This document shows positions 1-9,582 of a stretch of DNA of 64,000 nucleotides, in pieces. The notes beneath the pieces are model-generated. The model saw nothing but the letters and a program-made list of their open reading frames with translations. It had not been told where the DNA came from and searched no databases. The position numbers and the translations under genes were made by a program. Location of the stretch: NCBI GenBank assembly GCA_017304675.1, contig JAFKLS010000018.1, forward strand, positions 558,001 to 622,000, written 5' to 3'. This DNA is from Sphingobacteriia bacterium. GTDB lineage: Bacteria > Bacteroidota > Bacteroidia > Chitinophagales > Chitinophagaceae. Every line of letters starts with the position of its first letter. Within the stretch, counting starts at the first letter, position 1.

Positions 1-674
1 TATTATCACCACAATTTTCAAGCCTGCCCATGCAGGAAGCATCCGTTAAAGACGAAAAAGCTGTTTTGTCAAAATTTATTTTCGATACAGGTGCAGGTCT
101 GTGTTTCTTACTGTCGCAAGACTTTGTTGAAGACAGTAATTTCATCAGTAAAAAAAGAAAATATTTTGCCACACAGGCCGAAGGACTGGGAGGCAAAAAA
201 ACAATGAACCTTACCGTGTTAAAAGAAGTGACACTGGGGCCTTTTAAATTTAAAAAAATACCCGTTTACGTTTTTGATGATGCATATAATGTAACCGCTT
301 ACCCCATGCTTGGCGGCATTGTTGGCAACGATTTGCTTAGAAGGTTTAATATAATCTTAAATTATCCTGAACAGAAAATACACATAAAACCCAATAATCA
401 TTTTTTTGATCCCTTCGATTATTCCTATACAGGACTCGGCATTTATACAGTGAACGGAGAAGTAAAAGTGATTGATGTTGTTCCGGGATCGCCAGGCGAA
501 AAAGCAGGCTTTAAACCCGACGATATCATTTTTGCCATTAACAATGCCGTTACTAAAAACATTCAGGTATTTAAAACAGTACTTCAAAATGCCGGTACCA
601 AAGTAAAAGTTGTGGTGCTTCGCAATAATGAACCCATTTCCCTAACACTGGAAATAAAAAACATACTGAAGTGA
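1..674 (+). CDS. Retropepsin-like aspartyl protease with C-terminal PDZ domain (5' end missing)
   Basis: The frame is open to the left edge of the window, so the start lies outside; the first in-frame ATG is at 30. About 19 residues after that ATG is FDTGAG, the D-T-G catalytic motif of retropepsin-like aspartyl proteases, followed by a beta-rich domain containing GNDLLRRFNIILNY. The last ~75 residues look like a PDZ domain (VVPGSPGEKAGFKPDDII). In Bacteroidota this architecture is usually an exported protein with two aspartyl-protease repeats; the first repeat and signal peptide would lie upstream. The substrate is unknown. The next gene starts 71 bases downstream. Confidence 0.75.
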   Translation, partial: LSPQFSSLPMQEASVKDEKAVLSKFIFDTGAGLCFLLSQDFVEDSNFISKKRKYFATQAEGLGGKKTMNLTVLKEVTLGPFKFKKIPVYVFDDAYNVTAYPMLGGIVGNDLLRRFNIILNYPEQKIHIKPNNHFFDPFDYSYTGLGIYTVNGEVKVIDVVPGSPGEKAGFKPDDIIFAINNAVTKNIQVFKTVLQNAGTKVKVVVLRNNEPISLTLEIKNILK

Positions 675-745
675 GCAATACTTTAGAAACAGGTTTTATT
701 TCTATTCTCCATTAGTTTGCTATTTTGCACCCTTATTTTTCAGCA

Positions 746-1984
746 ATGATAGAATTTAACAGATTTGTTCTTGATAACGGTTTGCGTGTACTGGTACATG
801 AAGACCACAGTACGCCTATGGCTGTTGTAAATGTGATGTACGATGTGGGGGCAAGAGACGAGCAGCCCAACAAAACAGGCTTTGCACATTTATTTGAACA
901 CTTAATGTTTGGCGGCAGTATTCATATTCCCGAATATGACGAGCCCCTGCAAAGAGCCGGTGGAGAAAACAATGCCTATACAACAAACGACCTGACCAAT
1001 TATTATTGTACACTGCCCGCAGAAAACATTGAAACAGCTTTCTGGTTGGAAAGCGACAGGATGTTAAGCCTGGCATTCAGCGAAAAAAGTTTAGATGTTC
1101 AACGAAAAGTAGTTTGCGAAGAGTTTAAAGAGCATTATATTAACAAACCTTATGGCGATGTTTGGCACAAAATGCGTGCACTGGCTTATAAGGTTCACCC
1201 CTACCAATGGATGACCATAGGGAAAGAATTAAGCCATGTTGAAAATGCCAGCATTACCGATGTGAAAGATTTTTTCTTTAAACATTACCGCCCGGTAAAT
1301 GCCATATTGGTTGTTGCAGGGAAAGTAAAAACAGATGATATAAAAAAATTAGCTGAAAAATGGTTCGGCAACATACCCATGGGCGAAAAATATAACCGTA
1401 ATATTCCCCGGGAGCCTCTCCAGACCGAAGCAAGAAAATTAGAGATACACGCCAACGTTCCTTTTGATGCTTTTATTAAAACCTGGCATATGGGTGGAAG
1501 GCTGGAACAAAGTTATTATATAGCAGATCTTATTACCGAAGTACTGGGCGGCGGCGGCTCTTCCCGTTTATTTCAATCACTGGTAAAAGAAAAAAAATTA
1601 TTCTCTAATGTTGATTGTTATCATTTCGGTACAGTAGAACCGGGCCTTTTGGCAATTGAAGGCAAACTGGTAAAAGGTATTTCCATGCAGGCTGCAGAAG
1701 AAGCCATTGCCGAGGAGATTCATAAAATCTGCAGTACCCTCATCTCTGAAAAAGAACTGCAAAAAATAAAGAACAAAACAGAAAGCGTTATTGCATTTGA
1801 AGACATGGCCGTTATGAGCCGTGCCAACAGCATTGCTTTTTACGAGTTATTGGGTAATGCTCAGCTTATAAATACCGAGCTGGAAAAATACAGGGAAATA
1901 ACAGAACAAGATATTCTGCAATACAGCCTAACACTTTTTAAAGAAACAAACAGTAATACCATTCATTATTACAGTAACAATTAA
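746..1984 (+). CDS. M16 family zinc metallopeptidase, catalytic subunit
   Basis: An M16B-type peptidase of 412 residues. The inverted zinc motif HLFEH is intact at about residues 48-52, and R/Y-type substrate-binding elements lie in the second half, so this is the active partner. I chose the ATG at 746 because MIEFNRFVLDNGL is the canonical family start; an in-frame TTG at 725 would add only seven unrelated residues. The next gene begins two bases after the stop and encodes an M16 protein without the zinc motif, the usual two-gene heterodimer. No signal peptide is visible, which suggests a cytoplasmic enzyme, although some family members are exported. Natural substrates are unknown. Confidence 0.9.
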   Translation: MIEFNRFVLDNGLRVLVHEDHSTPMAVVNVMYDVGARDEQPNKTGFAHLFEHLMFGGSIHIPEYDEPLQRAGGENNAYTTNDLTNYYCTLPAENIETAFWLESDRMLSLAFSEKSLDVQRKVVCEEFKEHYINKPYGDVWHKMRALAYKVHPYQWMTIGKELSHVENASITDVKDFFFKHYRPVNAILVVAGKVKTDDIKKLAEKWFGNIPMGEKYNRNIPREPLQTEARKLEIHANVPFDAFIKTWHMGGRLEQSYYIADLITEVLGGGGSSRLFQSLVKEKKLFSNVDCYHFGTVEPGLLAIEGKLVKGISMQAAEEAIAEEIHKICSTLISEKELQKIKNKTESVIAFEDMAVMSRANSIAFYELLGNAQLINTELEKYREITEQDILQYSLTLFKETNSNTIHYYSNN

Positions 1985-1986
1985 TT

Positions 1987-3267
1987 ATGTTGAACAGAAC
2001 CATAGAGCCAGCTATTACCGATGCAGTAGCGTTTAACCTGCAATTAAAGCCTTACGAGTATTATAAACTGGATAATGGCGTACCCGTTTATGTTGTTGAT
2101 GCCGGCGCTCAGGATGTATTGATGCTTGAATTTGTTTTTGATGCAGGTAATAATTTTGAAGGAAAGAACATTGTGGCTGCCACCACAAATTTTATGTTAA
2201 AGAATGGCACCAAACAAAAAAATGCTTTTGCCATTAATGAACATTTTGAATTTTACGGCGCATATCTTAACAGGAACTGTTACAACGAAACCGCCACTGT
2301 AACACTTCATACACTGAGTAAATATTTACCAGAACTGCTACCCGTTATTGCCGAATTGTTTTCAGAGTGTACCTTTCCCGAAGAAGAGTTAAACATTTAT
2401 AAGCAAAATCAAAAACAACGATTAGAGGTAAACCTGAAGAAGTGCGATTTTGTTGCCAACAGGTTGATAGATGAATATATCTATGGCCTGCACCATCCGT
2501 ACGGAAAATATACTTCTACCATAGATTATGATGCCCTAACGAGAGAAGATCTTGAATCTTTTTACAAAGCGTATTACCTGCAAGGCAACTGCAAAATATT
2601 TATTGCAGGCAAATTGCCTTCTAACATTTTTGAAGCCCTTAACACTTATTTTGGCAGCCTCCCCTTTAATCAAAAAACAATACAGCCGGTTGCCCATTCA
2701 ATTGAAGCTTCTATCGAAAAAAAATTCGAGATCATTAACGATGCAAATGGAGTTCAGGGTTCTGTAAGAATGGCAAGGCATTTTCCCAACAGGCACCACC
2801 CTGATTTTCCTAAGGTTCAGGTGCTGAACAATATATTCGGCGGCTTCTTCGGCTCAAGGTTAATGGCCAATATAAGAGAAGATAAAGGGTATACCTATGG
2901 CATTTATTCTTATTTGCAAAATCATGTACAGCAATCTGCCTGGATGATTAGTACGGAAGCCGGAAGGGATGTTTGCAAAGCAACTATTGAAGAAGTATAT
3001 AAAGAAATGAAATTATTGCAGGAGGAGCCGGTTGATACAGATGAACTGCACCTTGTAAAAAATTATATGATGGGAAGTATACTGGCAGACCTTGACGGGC
3101 CTTTTCAGATTATGAACAGATGGAAGACCTATGTTTTAAACAACCTGAATGAAGATTATTTTTACAACAGCTTACAGGTTATTAAAACCGTTACTGCAGA
3201 AGAGTTACAATTATTGGCAAAAAAATACCTTAACCCCGAAGATTTTTACGAACTTGTAGTGATTTAA
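1987..3267 (+). CDS. M16 family peptidase-like protein, non-catalytic partner
   Basis: 426 residues with the M16 fold. At the position of HxxEH this protein reads IVAATTNFMLKNGT, so the zinc ligands and catalytic Glu are missing. The C-terminal half keeps the EDKGYTYGIYS segment, which in M16 heterodimers supplies the Arg/Tyr residues that grip the substrate. It follows the catalytic subunit after two bases and is probably translationally coupled. Together they are expected to form a clam-shell heterodimer degrading short peptides. The start (TTATG right after the upstream TAA) is unambiguous. Confidence 0.9.
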   Translation: MLNRTIEPAITDAVAFNLQLKPYEYYKLDNGVPVYVVDAGAQDVLMLEFVFDAGNNFEGKNIVAATTNFMLKNGTKQKNAFAINEHFEFYGAYLNRNCYNETATVTLHTLSKYLPELLPVIAELFSECTFPEEELNIYKQNQKQRLEVNLKKCDFVANRLIDEYIYGLHHPYGKYTSTIDYDALTREDLESFYKAYYLQGNCKIFIAGKLPSNIFEALNTYFGSLPFNQKTIQPVAHSIEASIEKKFEIINDANGVQGSVRMARHFPNRHHPDFPKVQVLNNIFGGFFGSRLMANIREDKGYTYGIYSYLQNHVQQSAWMISTEAGRDVCKATIEEVYKEMKLLQEEPVDTDELHLVKNYMMGSILADLDGPFQIMNRWKTYVLNNLNEDYFYNSLQVIKTVTAEELQLLAKKYLNPEDFYELVVI

Positions 3268-3277
3268 TGCTATAACC

Positions 3278-3637
3278 ATGATTAATTTTTTAGGCAAAAC
3301 ACTTGTTACTTCACTTGCTGTTTTAATCGCTTATTTTTTATTGAAAAATTTTGGCGTACATATAGATGGTACTTCAACAGCAATTCTTGTGGCATTGGTG
3401 TTGGGCTTGTTAAACAGTTTTGTAAAACCTTTGCTGATCATCTTAACCATACCTATTACCATCCTTACACTTGGTTTATTCTTACTTGTAATCAATATCC
3501 TCATTGTTAAATGGGCATCCGATATTGTTCCGGGTTTTAAAGTGGATGGATGGCTGGCCGCACTCTTATTTAGTTTTATAGTATCGCTGGTAACTTCTTT
3601 TATTGAAGGCCTCATCAAAACAAATCAACAACAGTAA
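3278..3637 (+). CDS. Phage-holin-4_2 / YvlD-like small membrane protein
   Basis: 119 residues with four predicted membrane segments (about 5-22, 33-50, 54-78 and 90-110). It resembles the Phage_holin_4_2 family (PF04020, YvlD-like), characterised by the LLNSFVKPLLIILTIPITILTLGLF stretch and the WLAALLFSFIVSL end. Despite the Pfam name these are common chromosomal proteins of unknown function and there is no phage context. It starts 10 bases after the M16 pair, probably in the same transcript, and ends seven bases from the convergent histidine kinase gene. Confidence 0.85.
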   Translation: MINFLGKTLVTSLAVLIAYFLLKNFGVHIDGTSTAILVALVLGLLNSFVKPLLIILTIPITILTLGLFLLVINILIVKWASDIVPGFKVDGWLAALLFSFIVSLVTSFIEGLIKTNQQQ

Positions 3638-3644
3638 TAACTTA

Positions 3645-5153
3645 TTAGCGGCCTTCCAGTGTGAATTTATAAATCACCGAATAAAGATCGTTGGGGTTAA
3701 ACGGTTTAATTACAAAGCCATTCATTCCCATTTTCGATGCTTTTTCCTGTATCTCGTTTGAGATGGAGGCAGACAGGGCAATGATAGGCACTTCTGTATC
3801 AAACTTCCTGATTGCTTCCGTTGCAGAATAGCCATCCATTACAGGCATGTGAATATCCATTAAAATAATATCATATTTATTTGCTTTCGCTTTTTCAACT
3901 GCCACCTGCCCGTTCTCAGCGGTAGTAATTCTGGTATTCCATTTTTTTAGAAGTCCCTCACCCACCATAATATTAAATTCGGCATCTTCTACTAAAAGAA
4001 CATTAATTCCTTTAAGGTCTTTCTGCTCAATATTAATAGTGCTCAATTCTTGCTTAGATATGGTATGGCTTCTTTTAAAAGTTAATTCAAAGAAAAAAGT
4101 AGACCCTTTCCCCTCTTCACTCTCTACGCCTATATTGCTATCTTGAAGGATCAATAATTTTCTTACAATAGCCAATCCTAATCCCGAACCACCAAATTCT
4201 CTTGTAATATGTGCATCGGCCTGTGTAAAGCTTTCAAAAATCTGTTTCTGCTTTTCTAAAGGAATACCAATACCCGTGTCCGACACAGCAAAGTTTAAAG
4301 TAACGTATTCGGGTGTTTGTTCTTTTAATGAAACCTGAATATTCACATTGCCTCTTCGTGTAAACTTATTGGCATTACCTACCAGGTTATTCAATACCTG
4401 TGCCAGCCTTACATCATCGCCTACTACATAAGAAGGTATATCATCATCAAAAGTAATTTTAATGGTATTCTGCCTTTCTTCAGCCCGTATTCTGTGAGAA
4501 GCTTTTATGTTTTTAAGGAATTGAATAATATCAATATCCTTTTCTGCAAAAACAATCTTTCCTTCTTCCAGTTTATTAAAATCAAGTACATCGTTTATGA
4601 GGCTAAGCAGGTTTTCAGAAGATATGTGCAGTACTCTTACCAATTCTCCCTGTTCTTTTGTTAGCTGTTCATCACGCAGTAATAGAATAGTGCCTATAAT
4701 TGCATAAAGCGGTGTCCTGATCTCGTGGCTCATGATAGATAAGAACTCGCTTTTGGCTTTCACAGCTTTTTCTGCAACATCTATGGCTTGTTTCAGTTCT
4801 GCTTCCAGCGTTTTTGCCTTACTTATTTTATCTTGTAAATAAGAAATGGTTTGTATCAATCCGGCATCGCTGTTAAGCTCTATCAACGAATCAGGATCTA
4901 ATTCTCTAATTGCCTGATTTAGTTTAAGAATAGATTGTGTGGTAATCTCGTTCTGATTCTGTAAATATTCGTTTGTTGCCTGGTATTCATTTTCACTTAC
5001 TTCAAAAGCGTGGTCTGAAATACGTTTATCCCTCTCAAAAGTTATGTAGGTGCGATTAATGATATCTAAAAAATCTGCAACTACTTTATCTTTTAAATAA
5101 TCAGGAGGCAATATTTTATTTATCTGGCTCTGAAGTGTTTTGTGGTAAGACAT
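3645..5153 (-). CDS. Hybrid sensor histidine kinase / response regulator
   Basis: 502 residues without a membrane segment, so a cytoplasmic kinase. Residues 50-135 are helical and probably coiled-coil. The dimerisation domain has phospho-acceptor His143 in FLSIMSHEIRTP; the ATPase domain shows an N-box (LVGNANKF, N260), DTGIGI (292-297) and GGSGLGLAI (321-329). A C-terminal receiver domain follows, with acidic residues near 389-390, phospho-acceptor Asp433 in ILMDIHMPVMDG and Lys483. There is no output domain, so it must pass phosphate to another protein or act by protein contact. It lies 24 bases downstream of a FIST-domain gene, which likely provides the sensory input. Confidence 0.92.
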   Translation of the reverse strand: MSYHKTLQSQINKILPPDYLKDKVVADFLDIINRTYITFERDKRISDHAFEVSENEYQATNEYLQNQNEITTQSILKLNQAIRELDPDSLIELNSDAGLIQTISYLQDKISKAKTLEAELKQAIDVAEKAVKAKSEFLSIMSHEIRTPLYAIIGTILLLRDEQLTKEQGELVRVLHISSENLLSLINDVLDFNKLEEGKIVFAEKDIDIIQFLKNIKASHRIRAEERQNTIKITFDDDIPSYVVGDDVRLAQVLNNLVGNANKFTRRGNVNIQVSLKEQTPEYVTLNFAVSDTGIGIPLEKQKQIFESFTQADAHITREFGGSGLGLAIVRKLLILQDSNIGVESEEGKGSTFFFELTFKRSHTISKQELSTINIEQKDLKGINVLLVEDAEFNIMVGEGLLKKWNTRITTAENGQVAVEKAKANKYDIILMDIHMPVMDGYSATEAIRKFDTEVPIIALSASISNEIQEKASKMGMNGFVIKPFNPNDLYSVIYKFTLEGR

Positions 5154-5177
5154 AGAATTAGAATACGATACTTAACT

Positions 5178-6338
5178 TTAAACCTCTGAGAAAGTTGTAA
5201 TAGTCATTGTTTGATTGTGCAATTCGCAGTTAACATTTAAGTTAAACGGTGAAATTTCCCCGTAAGAATAAAATCCCGTAATGCTTGTATGATCACCTAA
5301 TACTTTTTTAGCCGCTTCAACTTCTTCAAATGTTCTTTCCTGCAAAATTAGCTTTCTTCCAACACAACTGATTAAAATAGCCAGTTGATTTGTGTTTCCG
5401 GAATGATTTACCTGCTGGGTAAACTCCGCTGCAACGGAAGAAGCCTGTATTAATTTTTCAAAATTGGCTTTCATTAACCGAAGCTTGCTTCCTTCCGGTA
5501 AATTTCCGGCAAAAACCATGCTTTTGTTTTCTTCATTTATAGATAAAATCGTTCTCACCAGGTTTTTATCTGAATTGTTCACTTTGATAGACAGAGGAAA
5601 TAGTAGTGCAGAGCCCGGCAGTTCATCTACATATGGGCCTAAATATTCTTTGTACAAATCCAGTGCATTGCTATTATCTATTTCATACAGAATGTTCTTG
5701 TGCGATTTGGTGATAACTCTCTCCCTTCCAAACTCGTCCCATCCGCCAAAAGATCCATGACCAACATTAATGTGTTTTCCGTAGAATCCTATGGCAATTA
5801 CATTGCCCTCAGAAGCGGGTTCATTCAACCCTGTAAAAGTTTGGGTGAACCTTGCCGCATCTCCTGCCAGTCCGCCGGTTACAGGTACCTGCTTGGCTTT
5901 AAGCGTATTTAAACCACTTACCAATTCACTACCATTGATCTTTGTACCGTCAGATACAACAAAAATTGCAGCGAGTTCTTTTGCTTTATCGTTCAGCACT
6001 TTCGCCAGGTGTTCGCCTACCAGGTAGCTGTTCTCAAAATCTTTTACATTTACCGTAATGGCATGGATTGATGTTTTTTCGAACTGAACTGCCGTTACTA
6101 CAACGGAATGGTCATGTACAGACTCTCCGATAATTTCTCCTGAGGTAGAAGATAAAACAATATTAGCGCCATTGTATTTTGATTGAAGATAGGTATAAAC
6201 TGAGCTGTTGGAAATAAGCTCTGATGCCCCGAAAGCAAGAACAAGCTGTGCAGAAGAAGCATTAAAGCCTTCATCTGTTTTAAATTCGGACCATTCTTTG
6301 TTAAGGAAGCACAATTGTTGTGTTTTCATAGATTGCAT
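5178..6338 (-). CDS. FIST signal-transduction domain protein
   Basis: 386 residues fitting a FIST_N domain (about 25-220, with VLAFGASELI and SSTSGEIIGESVHDHSVVV) followed by FIST_C (about 220-370). FIST domains are proposed small-ligand sensors and are usually coupled to two-component or cyclic-di-nucleotide signalling. The hybrid kinase gene follows 24 bases downstream. The start could be the ATG at 6338 or the one at 6329. No signal peptide or membrane segment is visible. The ligand cannot be read from sequence. Confidence 0.88.
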   Translation of the reverse strand: MQSMKTQQLCFLNKEWSEFKTDEGFNASSAQLVLAFGASELISNSSVYTYLQSKYNGANIVLSSTSGEIIGESVHDHSVVVTAVQFEKTSIHAITVNVKDFENSYLVGEHLAKVLNDKAKELAAIFVVSDGTKINGSELVSGLNTLKAKQVPVTGGLAGDAARFTQTFTGLNEPASEGNVIAIGFYGKHINVGHGSFGGWDEFGRERVITKSHKNILYEIDNSNALDLYKEYLGPYVDELPGSALLFPLSIKVNNSDKNLVRTILSINEENKSMVFAGNLPEGSKLRLMKANFEKLIQASSVAAEFTQQVNHSGNTNQLAILISCVGRKLILQERTFEEVEAAKKVLGDHTSITGFYSYGEISPFNLNVNCELHNQTMTITTFSEV

Positions 6339-6523
6339 TTAAGCGAAAAGGATAAAATGATTAACAAATTAAATAATTTAATCGCACGCCGCAAACTTTT
6401 CCACATTAAAACATCCTTTACTTTTTACAATCAAAAATAGCTGATAATATCACAGGCGATACATGTGGGTATTGGTAAGTAGCCAACACAGAACCAATGC
6501 AAAGCATGACCGTTTTTACTTTC

Positions 6524-7114
6524 TCAGGGTGTTTTCTTCCAGGTTTTATAAGATACCTCCTGCACCGGGCCACTTGTTGGAACAGACCTAAGCGGCTCTA
6601 CCACTTTAAAATATTGCTGCATTTGCATGGGCAATTGCTGATATAGTTTTGTTCCCTCGGTTTTCCATTGCATCATTTCATCGCTTACTTCTTTTATTTT
6701 TTTTGCAGGGTTACCAACAATAAGGCTCCTTCTTGCAAAATGTTCTTCTGCTTTTATAAAACTGAGGGCTCCAACAATGCACTCTTCTGCCAGCACAACA
6801 TTATCCATTACAACTGCGTTCATCCCTATCAAACAGTTTTTACCAATGGTTGCACCGTGAATAATGGCTCCATGACCAATATGGGCACCTTCTTCTAAAA
6901 CCACTGTAACACCGGGAAACATATGAATGGTGCAATTTTCCTGCACATTGCATCCATCTTTTATTATTATTTGGCCCCAATCTCCGCGTAATGCTGCTCC
7001 GGGGCCAATATAAACATCTTTACCAACGATCACATTTCCTGTAACCGCGGCCTGCGGATGCACAAAAGCACTTTCATGCACCACCGGAATATATTCTTTG
7101 AATTGATAAATCAT
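6524..7114 (-). CDS. paaY: PaaY-like hexapeptide-repeat thioesterase/carbonic-anhydrase-fold protein
   Basis: 196 residues with a left-handed beta-helix of hexapeptide repeats (GNVIVGKDVYIGPGAALRGD, VLEEGAHIGHGAIIHGATIG) and gamma-carbonic-anhydrase-type metal histidines around IHMFPG and HIGHG. Length and C-terminal helical extension match PaaY of phenylacetate operons, a thioesterase thought to clear dead-end CoA esters. It is the last gene of the paa run, 42 bases after paaI. A general gamma-class carbonic anhydrase is the alternative, but the context favours PaaY. Confidence 0.85.
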   Translation of the reverse strand: MIYQFKEYIPVVHESAFVHPQAAVTGNVIVGKDVYIGPGAALRGDWGQIIIKDGCNVQENCTIHMFPGVTVVLEEGAHIGHGAIIHGATIGKNCLIGMNAVVMDNVVLAEECIVGALSFIKAEEHFARRSLIVGNPAKKIKEVSDEMMQWKTEGTKLYQQLPMQMQQYFKVVEPLRSVPTSGPVQEVSYKTWKKTP

Positions 7115-7156
7115 TATACGGGCAAACAGATGGATTATAACTGCTTTGTAAAATTA

Positions 7157-7594
7157 TTAGTTGGAGCGATTACTGTTTTCATTAGCTACTAAAGCTTTAC
7201 CTGTTCTAAAACAGGTTCCTTTAAATAAAGCTACAAGTTCTTTCCGCTGATTAAAGATATTAATAGAATAAACGCCTGTGCTTTTTCCATTATGTACTTC
7301 TGTTGCAATAGCAGTTAATTCATCTCCAACATTTACGGCCTTTAAAAAATTAATATTCGTTTCCAATGCAACAGATAAATTGTTTCTGTTGTTACATGCA
7401 AAAGCAAAAGCACTATCTGCAAGGCTAAACGCAATACCGCCATGCACAATACCAAAGCCGTTCACCATTTCATTTCTTACCATCATTTTTATGGCAGAAC
7501 ATCCTTCTTCAATGGAAAGCACTTGAATACCCAGCCATTGAGAGAAAGCGTCTTTTTCCAACATAGAAGTAACAACTTCATTGGGTGTAGGCAT
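7157..7594 (-). CDS. paaI: PaaI-type hotdog-fold acyl-CoA thioesterase
   Basis: 145 residues, a single hotdog domain with the PaaI signature NGFGIVHGGIAFSLADSAFAFACN around residues 45-68, including the catalytic Asp in SLADSA. PaaI hydrolyses hydroxylated phenylacetyl-CoA intermediates, releasing trapped CoA. It sits between an aminotransferase-like gene (9 bases upstream) and paaY, in the same direction as the whole paa run. Length agrees with the family. Confidence 0.88.
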   Translation of the reverse strand: MPTPNEVVTSMLEKDAFSQWLGIQVLSIEEGCSAIKMMVRNEMVNGFGIVHGGIAFSLADSAFAFACNNRNNLSVALETNINFLKAVNVGDELTAIATEVHNGKSTGVYSINIFNQRKELVALFKGTCFRTGKALVANENSNRSN

Positions 7595-7603
7595 ATTCTT
7601 TAT

Positions 7604-8770
7604 TTAATCTTCAATAAATGTTGTTCTTTTCTTTGTGGTGTTGATTGCATCAAACAATTTATCTACATCTTCCTGGCTATTAAATGCATTTAATGAGTAA
7701 CGCAGGTAAACCGTATTATCCTGCCTCATTACAGGAATCTCAATCTTATGTTCATTAAACAGGTAATTTTTTAATTTCTCGGGCTCTTTTGTTTTAATTA
7801 CTGCGCTGTAAAGCTGGGCAGTAAAATCAGTATTTATCGGAGCAACGGGTGTGGCCTGTAAGAGGTTGCATAACGGCATGGCATTGTCTCTGGTCATCTT
7901 TCTGTAGTGTTCGGCAACTTTCGGCCATTCGTGCTCTTGCATGAATTGAATTGCTTGTGGAATGGTAAGAAAAGCTGAAAAATCTCTTGTACCCTGCATC
8001 TGGTGATAGTCTATAAACTGCGAGTCTGACGGAAACAATGCATTGTATCCCCAGCTTACTACTAAAGGATCTAATGTTTGCTGCAATTCTTTTCTTGCAT
8101 ACAGGAAAGAGCTTCCTTTGGGTGTCATCATCCATTTATGGCAGGCTCCTGTATAAAAATCTGCATCCAGGTTTTTTAAGTCAACCGGTAACTGGCCCGG
8201 AGCATGGGCGCCATCTATAAACGTGCATATCCCTTTTTCCCTGGCAAGTTTGCAAATTTCTTCAACGGGAAATCTTAAAGCCGTTGTGCTGGTTAGGTGG
8301 CTTATGAAAATTAATTTTGTTTTTGTAGTAACCCCTTTAAAGAATTGTGTTATAAAATCTTCTTTATCCTGTAAAGGCAGACGGATAGGATGGCGTTTAT
8401 AAACAGCGCCTTTTTTTTTGCAATAGTACTCCCAGGTTCTATCGCAGGCACCATATTCCAGGTCTGTGGCCAGTACTTCATCGCCTTCCTGTAAATTAAA
8501 ACTTTTAGCAACAAGATTTACAGCGTAAGAAGGGTTAACTACATACACCAAATCATCATAATCACAATTTATAAAAGCGGCCAGGGCTTTTCTGGATTCA
8601 AGTAAATAACGGGGACCGTTAACAGTAATAAATTGAACAGACTCCTGCTCCAGCTCTAACTGGTATTGCTGGTATCTTTCAAATACCGGTTTAACACATG
8701 CACCGAAAGATCCGAAGTTTAAAAAAGTGATGTCTTTTCTAACCAAAAAAAAGGAAGCTAAATCTTGCAT
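7604..8770 (-). CDS. Class V aminotransferase-family PLP enzyme (isopenicillin-N epimerase-like)
   Basis: 388 residues of fold-type I PLP enzyme. The PLP lysine is in GACHKWMMTPKG, and FIDGAHAPGQ holds the Asp that contacts the pyridine nitrogen. It resembles the isopenicillin-N epimerase-like branch of class V aminotransferases (cysteine-desulfurase superfamily), whose reactions are varied. It is embedded between paaG (23 bases upstream) and paaI (9 bases downstream), so it is probably co-transcribed with phenylacetate genes, yet it has no standard role in that pathway. A link to amino-acid-derived aromatics is possible but is inference. Confidence 0.8.
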   Translation of the reverse strand: MQDLASFFLVRKDITFLNFGSFGACVKPVFERYQQYQLELEQESVQFITVNGPRYLLESRKALAAFINCDYDDLVYVVNPSYAVNLVAKSFNLQEGDEVLATDLEYGACDRTWEYYCKKKGAVYKRHPIRLPLQDKEDFITQFFKGVTTKTKLIFISHLTSTTALRFPVEEICKLAREKGICTFIDGAHAPGQLPVDLKNLDADFYTGACHKWMMTPKGSSFLYARKELQQTLDPLVVSWGYNALFPSDSQFIDYHQMQGTRDFSAFLTIPQAIQFMQEHEWPKVAEHYRKMTRDNAMPLCNLLQATPVAPINTDFTAQLYSAVIKTKEPEKLKNYLFNEHKIEIPVMRQDNTVYLRYSLNAFNSQEDVDKLFDAINTTKKRTTFIED

Positions 8771-8793
8771 GAAGGTTATATTAGGATAAGAAA

Positions 8794-9582
8794 TTATTGG
8801 CCTTTGAAGTTAGGCATTCTTTTTTCCAGAAAAGCATTTACGCCTTCAGTAAAATCTTCTGTAGCGGCCGCCTGTTGCTGCAATATATCTTCTAACTGCA
8901 ATTGCTGCTCTATAGTATTCTTAAACGAAGCATTCAATGCTGCTTTAATATACCCTAATGCTTTGGTTGGCATTTGAGCCAATGTTGCGGCAATTTTTTT
9001 GCTTTCTTGCTCAAAGCTTTCATTCGAAAATATTTTATACAACATACCCATGTGCATTGCTTCTGTTGCAGAAATTTTATCGCCTAACATCATCAATGCG
9101 CTGGCTTTCTGCAAACCAATCAGTCTTGGCAAAGTGTATGTGCCGCCGCTATCGGGTATCAGTCCAATCTTACTAAAAGCCTGTATAAAAGAAGCCTGTT
9201 CGCTTGCCACAACAATATCGCAGGCCAATGCTATATTGGCCCCGGCACCGGCAGCAACTCCATTTACAGCCGCAACAACGGGTTTAGATATATTTCGTAT
9301 TCGGGCAATGACAGGATTATACTGTTCACTCAAAATCTTTTGCATGCCGGGGCCATCGGGGCTAACCACTTCAGCTAAATCCTGCCCTGCACAAAACCCT
9401 TTACCTGCACCGGTTATATACACACAGCGTATTTGCGGCGAAGCAGCACACTCATCTAATCTATTTTGCAGTAAGAGGGCCATTTCTTTGTTAAAAGAAT
9501 TGAGCTTATCTGGCCTGTTCAACAGAATGAAGGCAATATGGTTTTCTACATGAAAAAGAATGGTAGACATTATTAATGACAT
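8794..9582 (-). CDS. paaG: Enoyl-CoA hydratase/isomerase family, probable ring-epoxide isomerase PaaG
   Basis: 262 residues of crotonase fold. Oxyanion-hole segments are visible in GKGFCAGQDL and NGVAAGAGANIAL, and an acidic catalytic position in GLIPDSGGTYTLPR. The FCAGQDL form and the PDSGGT motif are typical of PaaG, which isomerises the phenylacetyl-CoA ring epoxide to the oxepin. The gene overlaps the end of paaD by 10 bases, suggesting translational coupling; a second ATG at 9570 is also possible. PaaF/PaaH-type partners and PaaZ are not in this window. Confidence 0.85.
   Translation of the reverse strand: MSLIMSTILFHVENHIAFILLNRPDKLNSFNKEMALLLQNRLDECAASPQIRCVYITGAGKGFCAGQDLAEVVSPDGPGMQKILSEQYNPVIARIRNISKPVVAAVNGVAAGAGANIALACDIVVASEQASFIQAFSKIGLIPDSGGTYTLPRLIGLQKASALMMLGDKISATEAMHMGMLYKIFSNESFEQESKKIAATLAQMPTKALGYIKAALNASFKNTIEQQLQLEDILQQQAAATEDFTEGVNAFLEKRMPNFKGQ

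Noticed and set aside
3278..3637. Phage or prophage signal from the holin-like name
   Set aside because: The family name is historical; no integrase, capsid, tail or lysin gene is near.
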